Below, in pieces: positions 33,176-41,219 of a stretch of DNA of 64,000 bases (within the stretch, counting starts at the first letter, position 1; each line of letters starts with the position of its first letter). The notes under the pieces are model-generated. The model ran no database searches. It was not told where the DNA came from and was given only the letters and a program-made list of their open reading frames with translations. Location of the stretch: assembly GCF_039566955.1 (NCBI RefSeq), contig NZ_CP154796.1, forward strand, positions 3,534,001 through 3,598,000, written 5' to 3'. The translations under genes and the position numbers were made by a program. The stretch comes from Micromonospora sp. DSM 45708. GTDB taxonomy: Bacteria > Actinomycetota > Actinomycetes > Mycobacteriales > Micromonosporaceae.

Positions 33176-34135
33176 TCACCAGCGGAAGCCGGCGGTCACC
33201 GCGCGGTGGTCGGTGTCCGGCGTGTGCACCACGCCCGCGGCGGTCGGGGTGAGCCCCCGGTAGAGCACGTGGTCCGGGCGGGTCACCGGCACCTCCGCCG
33301 GCCAGGTGAAGCCGAAGCCCTGCCCGGCCTCGGCCTGCGCGTCGCCGAGCAGTCGGGTCAGCGGGTCGAAGACCCGGTCGGTGGTGGCCGTGTTCAGGTC
33401 GCCGAGCACCACCAGCCGGTCGGCCGGGTCGGCACGGACGGCGCGGGCCAGCGCCGCCACCGTCTCGTCGCGGGTGGTGGTGTGCCCGGCGCGGGCGGAG
33501 CCGAGGTGGACGACGTACACGGTCAGGTCGCCCTGCGGGGCGGCCACCACGGCGCGCAGCGCGCGGTCCCAGCCCAGCCCGGTGTCCACGCCGTGGGTTT
33601 CGCGGATCGGCCAGCGGCTCCACAGCGCCACCGTGGAGACCGCCGTCCGGTGCGGGTAGCGGCCGGCCAGGGCGGGCGCGATCCGCTCCCCGTCGTCGAC
33701 CTCCTGCAACCCGATCAGGTCCGGGGCGTCATCGGCCAGCGCGCCGACGGTGGCGGCCGGGTCGGGGTTCCCGGATCGCAGGTTCTGGCTGGCCACCCGC
33801 ACCGAGGTGCCGTCGGCGCCGGCGGCCGGGGGCAGCCAGGCCCGACCGAAGAGCCCGGCCCAGACCAGCGCCGGCACCAGCACGGCGAGCAGCGCGCGGC
33901 GGGAGCGGCGCAGCAGCGCCGCGAGCCCGAGCAAAGGTACGCCGAGACCGAGCAGCGGGGTGGCGCTGTCCACCAGGCTGCCCAGCCCGTGCACGTTGGG
34001 CACCGCCCGGTGCCCGAGCAGGAGCACGGTGAGCAGCACGGCGCAGGAGATGACGATCGTGCCCCGGCGGCCCCGCCGACCGGCGGGCTCACCGGCGGCC
34101 CGTTCGTCGACCCTCTGCTCCGTCACCGTCCGCAT
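33176..34135 (-). CDS. Membrane-linked endonuclease/exonuclease/phosphatase-family protein
   Basis: 319 residues. Three hydrophobic segments in the first ~110 residues (IVISCAVLLTVLLLGH, LLGLGVPLLGLAALL, ALLAVLVPALVWAGLF) precede an EEP domain: VRVASQNLRSGN, DLIGLQEVDDGERI (metal Glu), LVVLGDLNTATTDRVF (Asp-Asn) and TDHRAVTAGFRW (catalytic Asp-His). Such proteins are often lipid- or DNA-directed; no substrate can be set. ATG at 34135; GTG 34126 is possible. The gene is convergent with the OsmC gene, 9 bases apart. Confidence 0.8.
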   Translation of the reverse strand: MRTVTEQRVDERAAGEPAGRRGRRGTIVISCAVLLTVLLLGHRAVPNVHGLGSLVDSATPLLGLGVPLLGLAALLRRSRRALLAVLVPALVWAGLFGRAWLPPAAGADGTSVRVASQNLRSGNPDPAATVGALADDAPDLIGLQEVDDGERIAPALAGRYPHRTAVSTVALWSRWPIRETHGVDTGLGWDRALRAVVAAPQGDLTVYVVHLGSARAGHTTTRDETVAALARAVRADPADRLVVLGDLNTATTDRVFDPLTRLLGDAQAEAGQGFGFTWPAEVPVTRPDHVLYRGLTPTAAGVVHTPDTDHRAVTAGFRW

Positions 34136-34479
34136 CGTATCGAGCGGCCGGACACCCGGTGCGCCGCATTCGGGTAGCCGCACCGGCCCCGGACGGTGGC
34201 GGGTCGGGGACGGCTGGCCTCGGCGGGCCGGCGTCGATCACGTGGCCGGGTGACCGGTGGGTCCTCCCCCGTTCGGAGGAGGTCGTCACGACGGGCACGG
34301 CAACGGGACTCATGCCCGGATCGTCATCCCGAATCCGTCATGAGCGACTTTACGGAGAACAGAGGCTTGATCGTTTGATGAGCGGCTGACGGTTATGCCG
34401 CACCGGATTCCGGCAAACTGTGGCGCATGCCACCAACCACCCCGATGGCAAGCGCCGCGAAGCTTTCTAGCCTCGGCGG
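34136..34479. other. 344-base gene-free region
   Basis: Between the divergent EEP and lysozyme-like genes. It holds a short CCTCC/GGAGG hairpin near 34263-34287, and an AT-richer part around 34325-34440. A GGGTAG at 34171-34176 lacks a matching GTTT. I see no gene or RNA motif in it. Confidence 0.5.
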
Positions 34480-35316
34480 GTGCATCCCGACCACCCCGAC
34501 CACCAGCCATCGCCCGCGAACCGTCCGGTTGGCCGAACGATCGACCCGGCATCGGCCGAACGCCGGGTGGGGCGGCACCGCTCCCCGGAGCCACCCCGGC
34601 GCGGCGCGGCCCGCTCCCGCCCCGGCCGGATCGCGGTGGCCACCGGCGTCACCTGCTGCCTCGGCCTGATCGGCGTGGTCGGCGTCGGCGAGGCCGGGCA
34701 GCCGCCCCTGGAGGTACGCGAGGCGCTCGCCGACCGGGCCGCCGTCGAGCAGCGCGCCTCCCGCGACTTCACCCGCGCGGTGCCGCCCGCCGCCGCCCCG
34801 GCGTCGCCCGCCCCGGTCGCCACCCCGAGCCCGAGGCCGGCGGAGAGGAAGCCACCGAGGAAGGTGGTCCGCCCGAAGCACCCGCGCCCCGTCGCCGGCC
34901 TGGACCAGCGGCAGATGGACAACGCGAAGGCGATCGTCGACGTCGGCCGGGACATGCGGCTGCCGCGCCGGGCGATGGTGGTGGCGGTGGCCACCGCCAT
35001 GCAGGAGAGCGACCTGCACAACCTGGCCAGCGACGTGCTGCCCGAGTCGTTCGCGCAGCCGCACCAGGGCAGCGGCTCCGACCACGACTCGGTCGGGCTG
35101 TTCCAGCAGCGCCCGAGCAGCGGCTGGGGCACGGTCACCGAACTCATGCGACCGGCGTACGCGGCCCGGGCGTTCTACACCGCGCTGGTCGACGTCCCGG
35201 GCTGGGCGGACATGAGCGTCACCGGCGCAGCCCAGGCGGTCCAGATCTCCGCGTTCCCCGACGCGTACGCGAAACACGAGAAGCGGGCCACCACGGTGGT
35301 GGCGGCGCTGTCCTGA
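34480..35316 (+). CDS. Exported lysozyme-fold (transglycosylase-like) protein
   Basis: 278 residues. After an Arg/Pro-rich N-terminal tail, the single hydrophobic segment IAVATGVTCCLGLIGVVGVG anchors it in the membrane; a Pro/Ala linker leads to a soluble domain with helices typical of lysozyme-like enzymes (AMVVAVATAMQESDLHN, with the likely catalytic Glu, then SVGLFQQRPSSGWG and the AARAFYTAL helix). This is the peptidoglycan-hydrolase class common in Micromonosporaceae. GTG at 34480; the longer upstream region contains no better start. Likely cell-wall remodelling. Confidence 0.75.
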   Translation: MHPDHPDHQPSPANRPVGRTIDPASAERRVGRHRSPEPPRRGAARSRPGRIAVATGVTCCLGLIGVVGVGEAGQPPLEVREALADRAAVEQRASRDFTRAVPPAAAPASPAPVATPSPRPAERKPPRKVVRPKHPRPVAGLDQRQMDNAKAIVDVGRDMRLPRRAMVVAVATAMQESDLHNLASDVLPESFAQPHQGSGSDHDSVGLFQQRPSSGWGTVTELMRPAYAARAFYTALVDVPGWADMSVTGAAQAVQISAFPDAYAKHEKRATTVVAALS

Positions 35317-35332
35317 GGCCCGGAACGCCGCC

Positions 35333-35782
35333 TCACCGCCCGGCGGCGGCGGTGGGGGTGTCGGCGGACACGCGGGCGCCGGAGAGGATCTCGTCGACCC
35401 GGGCCTCGTGGCGGCGGCGGGCCAGCAGCGCGGCCTCGAACTCACGGCGCGCCCGCACCGCCTCCGCGTACGCCTCCTCCCGCACCCGGCGGGCCTCCTC
35501 CCGGGCGGCGTCCAGCTCAGCCCGGGCCCGGGCCAGCAGCTCGGCGGCCTCCCGCTCGACGACCGACGGGCCGGCCGGGACGGACCCGTCGGCCGGCGCC
35601 GCGCGGCGCCGGAGATAGTCGCAGAGGTGCCCGGCGTCCAGCCGGATCTGGTCCCACTCCCGGCCCGTCCCCGCGACGCCCTCCGCACGCGCCGCCAGCC
35701 GGCGCAGCCGGAGATCCAGCTCGTCCAGGCAGGCATCCACCTGACGCCGGTCGTAACCGGCCTCCACCACCGAGAACCTCAT
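35333..35782 (-). CDS. DivIVA-domain coiled-coil protein
   Basis: 149-residue protein. The N-terminal MRFSVVEAGYDRRQVDACLD is a DivIVA-type domain, followed by an extended coiled coil (REAAELLARARAELDAAREE) with alternating charge. DivIVA proteins bind curved membrane at poles or septa and recruit wall-growth factors. ATG at 35782 is preferred over longer starts because the domain begins there. It lies at the end of the signalling island, after the CheY-like gene; no overlap. A cytoskeletal or polar role is inferred. Confidence 0.75.
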   Translation of the reverse strand: MRFSVVEAGYDRRQVDACLDELDLRLRRLAARAEGVAGTGREWDQIRLDAGHLCDYLRRRAAPADGSVPAGPSVVEREAAELLARARAELDAAREEARRVREEAYAEAVRARREFEAALLARRRHEARVDEILSGARVSADTPTAAAGR

Positions 35783-35903
35783 GCTGTCGCCCCCCAGGCA
35801 GCCGGCGCGCGTCCCCCACCTGACGATCCTGCGGGGCGGGCGGGACCGGCGGCGGCCGTTCACCGGAAATGTTCAGCATCCGGACACCGGGACGGGCGGG
35901 TCG

Positions 35904-36350
35904 TCAGGCGTGCTTGGGGAGCACGACCACCCGACCGAAGAACTCGTCGATGCGGCGCACCACGTCGTTGAAGTCGTCCAGGTCGATCGGCTTGGTGACG
36001 TACGCGTTGGCCTGGAGCGTGTAGCTGCTCACCACGTCCGTGTCGGCGTTGGAGGTGGTGAGCACCACGATCGGGATGCTCCGGAGGTTCTCGTCCCGCT
36101 TGACCTCGCCGAGCACCTGCCGCCCGTCCATCCGGGGCATGTTGAGGTCGAGCAGGATGACGTCCGGTCGCTGCGCCCCGGTGTGCCGGCCCTCGCGACG
36201 GAGGAACTCCATCGCCTCCTCGCCGTCGGCGACCACGTCGATGACCTTCTCGACGTCCGACTCCTCGAGCGCCTCCTCGATCATCAGGACGTCACCCGGA
36301 TCGTCGTCCACCACCAGGATGCGGACCGGGCTCGAACTGGGCTGACCCAT
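35904..36350 (-). CDS. Single-domain CheY/Rcp-like response regulator
   Basis: 148 residues, one receiver domain of the Rcp1 type: VVDDDPGD, phospho-acceptor Asp in ILLDLNMPRMDG, the switch TS in VVLTTSNAD, and YVTKPIDLDDF (Lys). No output domain. Rcp-type regulators partner with phytochrome- or other sensor kinases; none is in the window. ATG at 36350. Located 70 bases after the STAS gene, on the same strand, so may share the island transcript. Confidence 0.85.
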   Translation of the reverse strand: MGQPSSSPVRILVVDDDPGDVLMIEEALEESDVEKVIDVVADGEEAMEFLRREGRHTGAQRPDVILLDLNMPRMDGRQVLGEVKRDENLRSIPIVVLTTSNADTDVVSSYTLQANAYVTKPIDLDDFNDVVRRIDEFFGRVVVLPKHA

Positions 36351-36420
36351 GGGGCTACCTGCTTCGTGTCGAGGAGGGCACCGGCCGCGCGGCCGGCCGT
36401 TGGCGGGGAAATCTATCCGA

Positions 36421-36768
36421 TCAGGAGCTGGCCGACGGCGTCGGGTCGACCGTGTCGCGGTCGTCGTGCAGCACCTCGGCCAGCCCGGTCACCTGGAGCA
36501 CCCGGGCGACCCGGCCGGCCGCCCCGGTGAGCCGCAGCCAGCCACCGTCGGCGGCGACGAGGTTGTCCCCGCGGACGAAGGCGGCGATGCCTGTCGAGTC
36601 GCAGAACGTCAGCTCGGTGAGGTCGAGCAGCAGCTCGCGCCGGCCCTCGGCGACCAGCCGGTCGATCTCGGCGGTCAGCTCCCCGGCCGTGCTGAGGTCC
36701 AGTTCGCCGGCGAGCCGGAGGCAGGTCACGCCCTGGTCCCGCTGGGCGGACGTGACGGCGAACGTCAC
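36421..36768 (-). CDS. STAS-domain anti-sigma-factor antagonist
   Basis: 115-residue STAS protein of the SpoIIAA/RsbV type, with the phosphorylatable Ser in FCDSTGIAAFV and the LAGELDLSTAGELTAEIDRL strand-helix. Unphosphorylated, it should bind an anti-sigma kinase and free a sigma factor. GTG at 36768 has AGAGGGG 7 bases upstream; earlier frame adds a low-complexity N-terminus with no family match. It follows the cobalamin-binding gene in the same direction; the gap of 76 bases contains CTTGC/GCAAG arms and a TATACT element (36816-36821, minus strand), so it may also have its own promoter. Confidence 0.85.
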   Translation of the reverse strand: MTFAVTSAQRDQGVTCLRLAGELDLSTAGELTAEIDRLVAEGRRELLLDLTELTFCDSTGIAAFVRGDNLVAADGGWLRLTGAAGRVARVLQVTGLAEVLHDDRDTVDPTPSASS

Positions 36769-36844
36769 CGTGGCCCCTCTCACTTCCACCGCAGGCAGAC
36801 GCTTGCAGTACAGCAAGTATAGGGGGAGTCCCGTCCGGCCCCGG

Positions 36845-37897
36845 TCAGCGGCCCGCCGCCACCGACGCCCGGCCGCCCACCACGGCCCGCCCCCGCTCCA
36901 GGAAGCCGGAGGCGCGGGGGAAGTCCCGTAGCTGCTGTCCATAGTGGTCGAGCGTGAGGCCGACCGCGCCCGCCGGCACGCCGCGACTGACCAAAATCTC
37001 CACCAACCACTCGACGAACTCGGCGAACAGCGTCCCGTCGTCGACGTAGAGCGCGGCGGCCAGAAAGTCGACGATGTAGCCCAGGTCGCCCACTGTCGAG
37101 TCGAGCTGCGCCGGCGTGTAGTCGACCACCGTCGGCACCCGCTCGCGCAGGTCGGCCAGCGCGCTGTCGATCAGCTCACCCCGCCGCTTGACCAGGCTGG
37201 CGTACTCGTCGTCGACGAGGTGGTCCAGCCGTGCGGGCGGCGTCGCGCGCAGCGCCCGGTCGTCGGCGACCAGGTCGGCCGCGGCCGGCGCGTCCGGCGC
37301 CCACGCCACACCGAGCACCCGCGCCCAGCGGCCGTCCGCGCCGAACCCACGCCCACCCACCACCACCGGCACGTCGGACCGGCGGCACGCCTCGATCATC
37401 CGGTGGGCGTGCGGCAGCCGCATCGGCAGCGCGCAGGCCAGGGCCACCGCGTCGGCGTCGTAACGGTGCAGGTAGGACACCAGGTGCGCGGACGGCACGC
37501 TGGCACCGAGAAAGACCACCTGCCAGCCGCGCAGCCGCAGCACCTCGGCGACCAGCCGGGCCGGCAGCGCGTGCCACTCACCGTCCATGCAGGCCATCAC
37601 GATCCGGCCGCGGGTCGGCCGGGGATCGGCGTACGCGGCGACCGCGGCCACCACCCGCTCGCTGATGTGGGTGGCGGCGTGCTCCTGGGCCACGCTCCAC
37701 TCGTTGCGTGCCCACCGCTCGCCCACCTCGGCCTGCGCCGGGGCGACCAGGTCGAGCAGGACCCGCTCGGCCGGCGCGCCCGCCTCCAGCAGCCCCCGGG
37801 CGACCGCCACCGCGCCCTGCTCGTCGGCCTCGGCCAGGCACTCCAGATAGCGGGCGAAGGCGTACGCCGGGCTTGCTGCGGTGGTCGTCGCGGTCAC
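36845..37897 (-). CDS. B12-binding sensor with CarH-type W-x9-EH motif
   Basis: Cytoplasmic protein of 350 residues. Residues ~15-90 form the four-helix cap of cobalamin proteins, with Trp62 and Glu72-His73 matching W-x9-E-H of CarH light sensors (RWARNEWSVAQEH). The Rossmann domain (~95-190) has the lower-ligand His109 in DGEWHALP and VVVGGRGFG. There is no MerR DNA-binding domain; instead ~150 C-terminal residues (about 215-350) form a helical region without a name I know. I infer an adenosylcobalamin light sensor that signals by protein contact. ATG at 37897 overlaps the phosphatase stop (ATGA). Which partner it binds is unknown. Confidence 0.75.
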   Translation of the reverse strand: MTATTTAASPAYAFARYLECLAEADEQGAVAVARGLLEAGAPAERVLLDLVAPAQAEVGERWARNEWSVAQEHAATHISERVVAAVAAYADPRPTRGRIVMACMDGEWHALPARLVAEVLRLRGWQVVFLGASVPSAHLVSYLHRYDADAVALACALPMRLPHAHRMIEACRRSDVPVVVGGRGFGADGRWARVLGVAWAPDAPAAADLVADDRALRATPPARLDHLVDDEYASLVKRRGELIDSALADLRERVPTVVDYTPAQLDSTVGDLGYIVDFLAAALYVDDGTLFAEFVEWLVEILVSRGVPAGAVGLTLDHYGQQLRDFPRASGFLERGRAVVGGRASVAAGR

Positions 37898-39663
37898 TCG
37901 GGCAGCTCCCTCGTCGGTTCGGCGCTCGTCGGGCCCGGCACCGCGTGCAGGTGACGGGTCGCGCGGCCGGCCGCACCGGTCGCCCGCAACGCCAGCACCG
38001 CGATGTCGTCGTGGTCACCGTGGGCGAGCCAGTCGCAGGTCACCTGCTCGACCCGCTCGGCCAGCGCCGGCGCGGGCATCCGGTGACAGCCGGTCACGGC
38101 GTTGAGCAGCCGGTCGGCGCCGAACTGCTCGTCGCCGCGCCACCCGCCCCGCGCCTCGGTCACGCCGTCGCTGTAGAGCAGGCACGTCTCGCCCGGCGCC
38201 AGGTGCACGGTGGCCTCGCCGATCCGCGGATCCGGCACCACGCCGATCAGCATGCCGCTCAACGGCACCACCTCGACCTCGCCGGAGGCGCGCAACACCA
38301 GCGGCGGCAGGTGACCGCCGCCGGCCATCGTCAGGGTCAGCCCGCCGTCGCGGTGCGGCCGGGCCACCCCGAGCACCATGGTGGCGAACCGGCCCTGCCC
38401 GTGGGCCTGGGTGGTCTCCAGCAACGCGTCGTTGAGCAGCTTCAGCAGCCGCGCCGGCTGCGGCTGCACCCGGTGCAACGCGTGCAGGCACTGGCGGAGC
38501 TGGCCGGTGAAGACCGCCGCTTCCACGCCCTTGCCCGACACGTCGCCGAGGAAGAAGACCGAGCCGCCGTCGGCCAGCCGGTGCGAGCCGTAGAAGTCGC
38601 CGCCGATGCGCAGACCGGCCTGCGCCGGCCGGTACGCCGTACCCCACTGCACGCCCGAGGCCGCCGCCGGCTCGACCGGCACCAGGCTGGCCTGCAACGT
38701 GTCGGCCACCTCGGCCTGGTCGCGGTAGAGCATGGCGGTGGTCAGCGCCGCGCCGGCCCGGGCCGCGAACGCGCGCACCAGGTCGACGTCGGCCTCGTCG
38801 TACCAGCGACCGGCCCGGCGGGCCACCAGCAGCACACCGACCGGGGCGTCCCGGCCCGGCAGCGGCACCACCCGGGCGGTGGCGCCGGTCACGTCCAGGC
38901 CGGGCAGCCAGCCCGCCTCGGCGGCCTGCTCGACGAGCCAGTCCAGCGCGTGCGGTTCGGTCCCGGCGAGGCCGGCCTCGATGGCCGCGGGCAGCGCGCT
39001 GGCGGGCAGCACGCCGCCGTCCACGGTGGGCGCGTCGTCCTCGGCGCGCACCGCCCGCCACCAGCGGGCCCGGCCGGAACGCGGGGCCAGCACCAGCACC
39101 CCCACGTCGGCCACCGTGGGCACCGCCAGCCGCGCCACCGCGGCGGCGGCCCGGTCGGGATGCAGCGGATTGCCGAGCTTCTCGCCGACCACGGCGAGGA
39201 ACAACGAACGGGCCCGCTCGGCGAGCAACGCGTCCGCCCGGCTGACGCTCTCGGTGACGTCCTCGACGTACCAGCAGCGCCGGGCGTGGGAGAGTGCGAC
39301 CGGGCGCAGCCGCAACCGCCGGCCGTGGTGGGTGAACTCGGTCCGACCGTCGCCGCCCAGCGCCGCCACGCCGGTGGCGGCGAGCACCTCGCCCGGCACG
39401 ACCTCGGGGACCAGCCGCTCCGCGACCGGGCTCACGTGCCGCACCACGCCGTCGGCGTCGCAGACGATGAGACCCTCGCGGAAGTGCTCCACGACCTCGG
39501 ACCAGTCGGGGACGGGGACGATCGAGGCGTCGTGGTCGGGGGCCAGCAGTGGGAGGACAGACGCCGTGGGAGCGCCGGCGGACCACACCCGAGCCCGGTC
39601 GGCACTCGGCGTGGAGATCCGTCCGTCGCCCGGGTCGGAACCCCTGACGTCGGCAGCAGTCAC
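37894..39663 (-). CDS. PAS-GAF-SpoIIE (RsbU-type) phosphatase
   Basis: PP2C-type Ser phosphatase of 589 residues. Order: PAS-like sensor (~53-140, VVEHFREGLIVCDADGVVRH), GAF-like domain (~160-305), and SpoIIE domain (~340-555) with metal sites IGGDFYG, FFLGDVSGKGVEAA, YSDGVTEARGG and GDHDDIAVLAL. It should dephosphorylate STAS proteins such as those at 36421, 39871 and 40298, releasing a sigma factor. The stop overlaps the B12 gene start, so both are translated together. GTG at 39663 is preferred; a GTG at 39735 adds 24 unconserved residues. Its position suggests it is the effector of the light or signal input. Confidence 0.85.
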   Translation of the reverse strand: MTAADVRGSDPGDGRISTPSADRARVWSAGAPTASVLPLLAPDHDASIVPVPDWSEVVEHFREGLIVCDADGVVRHVSPVAERLVPEVVPGEVLAATGVAALGGDGRTEFTHHGRRLRLRPVALSHARRCWYVEDVTESVSRADALLAERARSLFLAVVGEKLGNPLHPDRAAAAVARLAVPTVADVGVLVLAPRSGRARWWRAVRAEDDAPTVDGGVLPASALPAAIEAGLAGTEPHALDWLVEQAAEAGWLPGLDVTGATARVVPLPGRDAPVGVLLVARRAGRWYDEADVDLVRAFAARAGAALTTAMLYRDQAEVADTLQASLVPVEPAAASGVQWGTAYRPAQAGLRIGGDFYGSHRLADGGSVFFLGDVSGKGVEAAVFTGQLRQCLHALHRVQPQPARLLKLLNDALLETTQAHGQGRFATMVLGVARPHRDGGLTLTMAGGGHLPPLVLRASGEVEVVPLSGMLIGVVPDPRIGEATVHLAPGETCLLYSDGVTEARGGWRGDEQFGADRLLNAVTGCHRMPAPALAERVEQVTCDWLAHGDHDDIAVLALRATGAAGRATRHLHAVPGPTSAEPTRELPE

Positions 39664-39870
39664 CAGCTGAGCCCCACTCTCCTCGTCGACATCGGCGGAG
39701 CGCCGGAAGTGGCGCCTGTGGTCACATCTCGTCACCCCACCCTACGCGGGTATGCCCGGAGCGCCACCGGACGGCGGCGCGGCGCCGCGAACACACGCCG
39801 AGCGCCCCGGCCCCGGGGTTGTTACGATCCGGACGTCCCTGCCAGACCGGCAGCCTGCGGAAAGGGCGTG

Positions 39871-40254
39871 ATGGTGGTTCCTCGACGGAGAAAGCCCGAA
39901 GCGACGCCGCTGAGCATCTCCGTGGACCATTCCGACCCGGGCGTTCCGGTCGTCCGCGTCGGCGGCGACCTGGCCTACGCCACCGCGGCACCGCTGCGCG
40001 CCGAGGTCGACCGCCTGCTCGTCGCGCGTCCCACCCGGCTGGTGCTGGATTTCGGCGACCTGGTCTTCCTGGACAGCACCGGCCTGTCGGTGATCGTGCA
40101 CGCCTGGCGCGAGGGGCAGCAGGCCGGCACCGTGATCCAGCTCCGGGCGGTCCCCCGCTTCCTGGCGACCATCCTCGACCTGACCGGGGTGACCGGTCTG
40201 CTGGACCGCCCGCCTGTCCACCGGTCCGCGGCCGACTCCACCGCGTCCGCCTGA
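39871..40254 (+). CDS. STAS-domain anti-sigma-factor antagonist
   Basis: 127-residue STAS protein with phospho-Ser in FLDSTGLSVIVHA and the LVLDFGDLVFLD strand. The N-terminus is basic (RRRKPEA). ATG at 39871 with GGAAAGGG 4 bases upstream. Divergent from the phosphatase gene and followed 43 bases later by a second STAS gene. Probable target of the SpoIIE phosphatase. Confidence 0.85.
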   Translation: MVVPRRRKPEATPLSISVDHSDPGVPVVRVGGDLAYATAAPLRAEVDRLLVARPTRLVLDFGDLVFLDSTGLSVIVHAWREGQQAGTVIQLRAVPRFLATILDLTGVTGLLDRPPVHRSAADSTASA

Positions 40255-40262
40255 CCCCGGAG

Positions 40263-40289
40263 GTTTCCGGGCCACGGACGACTGGGAAC
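40263..40289 (+). promoter_or_regulatory. Candidate SigB/SigF-type promoter for the second STAS gene
   Basis: GTTT (40263-40266), 17-base spacer and GGGAAC (40284-40289), with the GTG start 9 bases later, so the transcript would be nearly leaderless. A self-amplifying loop is possible. Confidence 0.4.
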
Positions 40290-40297
40290 ATGGACCT

Positions 40298-40645
40298 GTG
40301 CCCTCCCCGCTGTTGACCATCGAGGTGGACCGGCGCGACGCCGGCTCCGCCCGGCTCCGGCTGGCCGGCGAGCTGGACTTCGACACCGCGCCGGAACTCG
40401 TCGAGGCCGCCGCCGGGCTGCGCCGCGACGGTCTTCAGGAGCTGTGGCTCGACTTCACCGACGTGACGCTCTGCGACTCCTCCGGGCTGAGCGCACTGGT
40501 GCTGATCCACCGCGCCGGCACCGGCGCGGTCCACCTGCTCGGCCTGAACGCGCAGATCCGACAGCTACTGGACCGCACCGGCCTGGCCGAGCTGCTCACC
40601 GCCCCGCCCCGCACGGCGACCGGCGACGCCCGCGAGGTGGGCTGA
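40298..40645 (+). CDS. STAS-domain anti-sigma-factor antagonist
   Basis: 115-residue STAS protein with phospho-Ser in LCDSSGLSALVL and the LAGELDFDTAPELVEAA block. GTG at 40298; no clear ribosome site, which suits a leaderless transcript. A strong hairpin follows. Third STAS protein of this island; the anti-sigma kinase and the sigma factor themselves are not in the window. Confidence 0.85.
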   Translation: MPSPLLTIEVDRRDAGSARLRLAGELDFDTAPELVEAAAGLRRDGLQELWLDFTDVTLCDSSGLSALVLIHRAGTGAVHLLGLNAQIRQLLDRTGLAELLTAPPRTATGDAREVG

Positions 40646-40676
40646 CCGACCCGCGTCCCGTCCCCGGGCAGGGGGC

Positions 40677-40709
40677 GGCCCCCGACCCTGGGACCAGGGG
40701 TCGGGGGCC
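40677..40709. terminator. Hairpin terminator
   Basis: GGCCCCCGACCC (40677-40688) and GGGTCGGGGGCC (40698-40709) pair perfectly with a 9-base loop, between the convergent STAS gene and the 104-residue gene. Confidence 0.8.
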
Positions 40710-40720
40710 TGGAGGAAGGC

Positions 40721-41035
40721 TCAGGCGGTGGGCGCCACGGCCATGCGGCGCGGGACGCCGTCCCGCGGCTCCCCCGTCGCCGACGGTTCGGCGTCCTCCG
40801 GCACACCGGCGTCAGGCGTCTGGAACAGGTAACGGACGAAGTCTCCGGCCCCGTCGTCGTCCGCGCCGGGCCACTGCCCCACGCAGTCGACGCCGACCAC
40901 TTCCCGCCCACCGCCGTCGGCGCCCTCCAGCAGCGCCCAGAGCGTCACCGGGTAGCAGCGGGTGGCATCCGGGCCGAGGCGCCAGCGGGCGTACCAACCG
41001 GGACGAGCGGGGACGATCTCCACGATCCGTTTCAT
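40721..41035 (-). CDS. Hypothetical protein, 104 residues
   Basis: Short cytoplasmic protein with no domain I can name. It starts MKRIVEIVPARPGWYARWRL and then contains PVTLWALLE and VGVDCVGQWP, with a loose acidic middle and a Pro/Arg-rich end. ATG at 41035 has an AGG-type site upstream. It is monocistronic between the terminator and the DUF2267 gene. Function unknown. Confidence 0.6.
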   Translation of the reverse strand: MKRIVEIVPARPGWYARWRLGPDATRCYPVTLWALLEGADGGGREVVGVDCVGQWPGADDDGAGDFVRYLFQTPDAGVPEDAEPSATGEPRDGVPRRMAVAPTA

Positions 41036-41219
41036 GACGACCTGCCCTTCCGCGTGCGTCGGAAGTTGTCCGGTCCACCCCGATCGTGCGGCCCCACCGG
41101 GTGACCGCTCCTCACCCGCAGCGAATGAAGCGGAACGCCCCGCCGGGCGCCGTTAGCTTCCCCGTGGCACCGGGAAGGCGACCGGCGCAAGCGCAACCGA
41201 CCCGGAACGAGGTGCGACG

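Noticed and set aside
34136..34479. c-di-AMP (ydaO) riboswitch before the lysozyme-like gene
   Set aside because: Conserved ydaO blocks are not seen, although such genes often have one in actinobacteria.
39735..39870. GGGTAT at 39748 as a SigB promoter for the STAS gene at 39871
   Set aside because: No GTTT at the required distance and the gap to the start is about 120 bases.
37708..40254. An 848-codon open frame on the plus strand opposite the phosphatase and B12 genes
   Set aside because: High-GC codon shadow: no ribosome site, Arg/Gly/Ala-rich without motifs, and it covers well-supported genes. Only its end (from 39871) is real, as the STAS gene.
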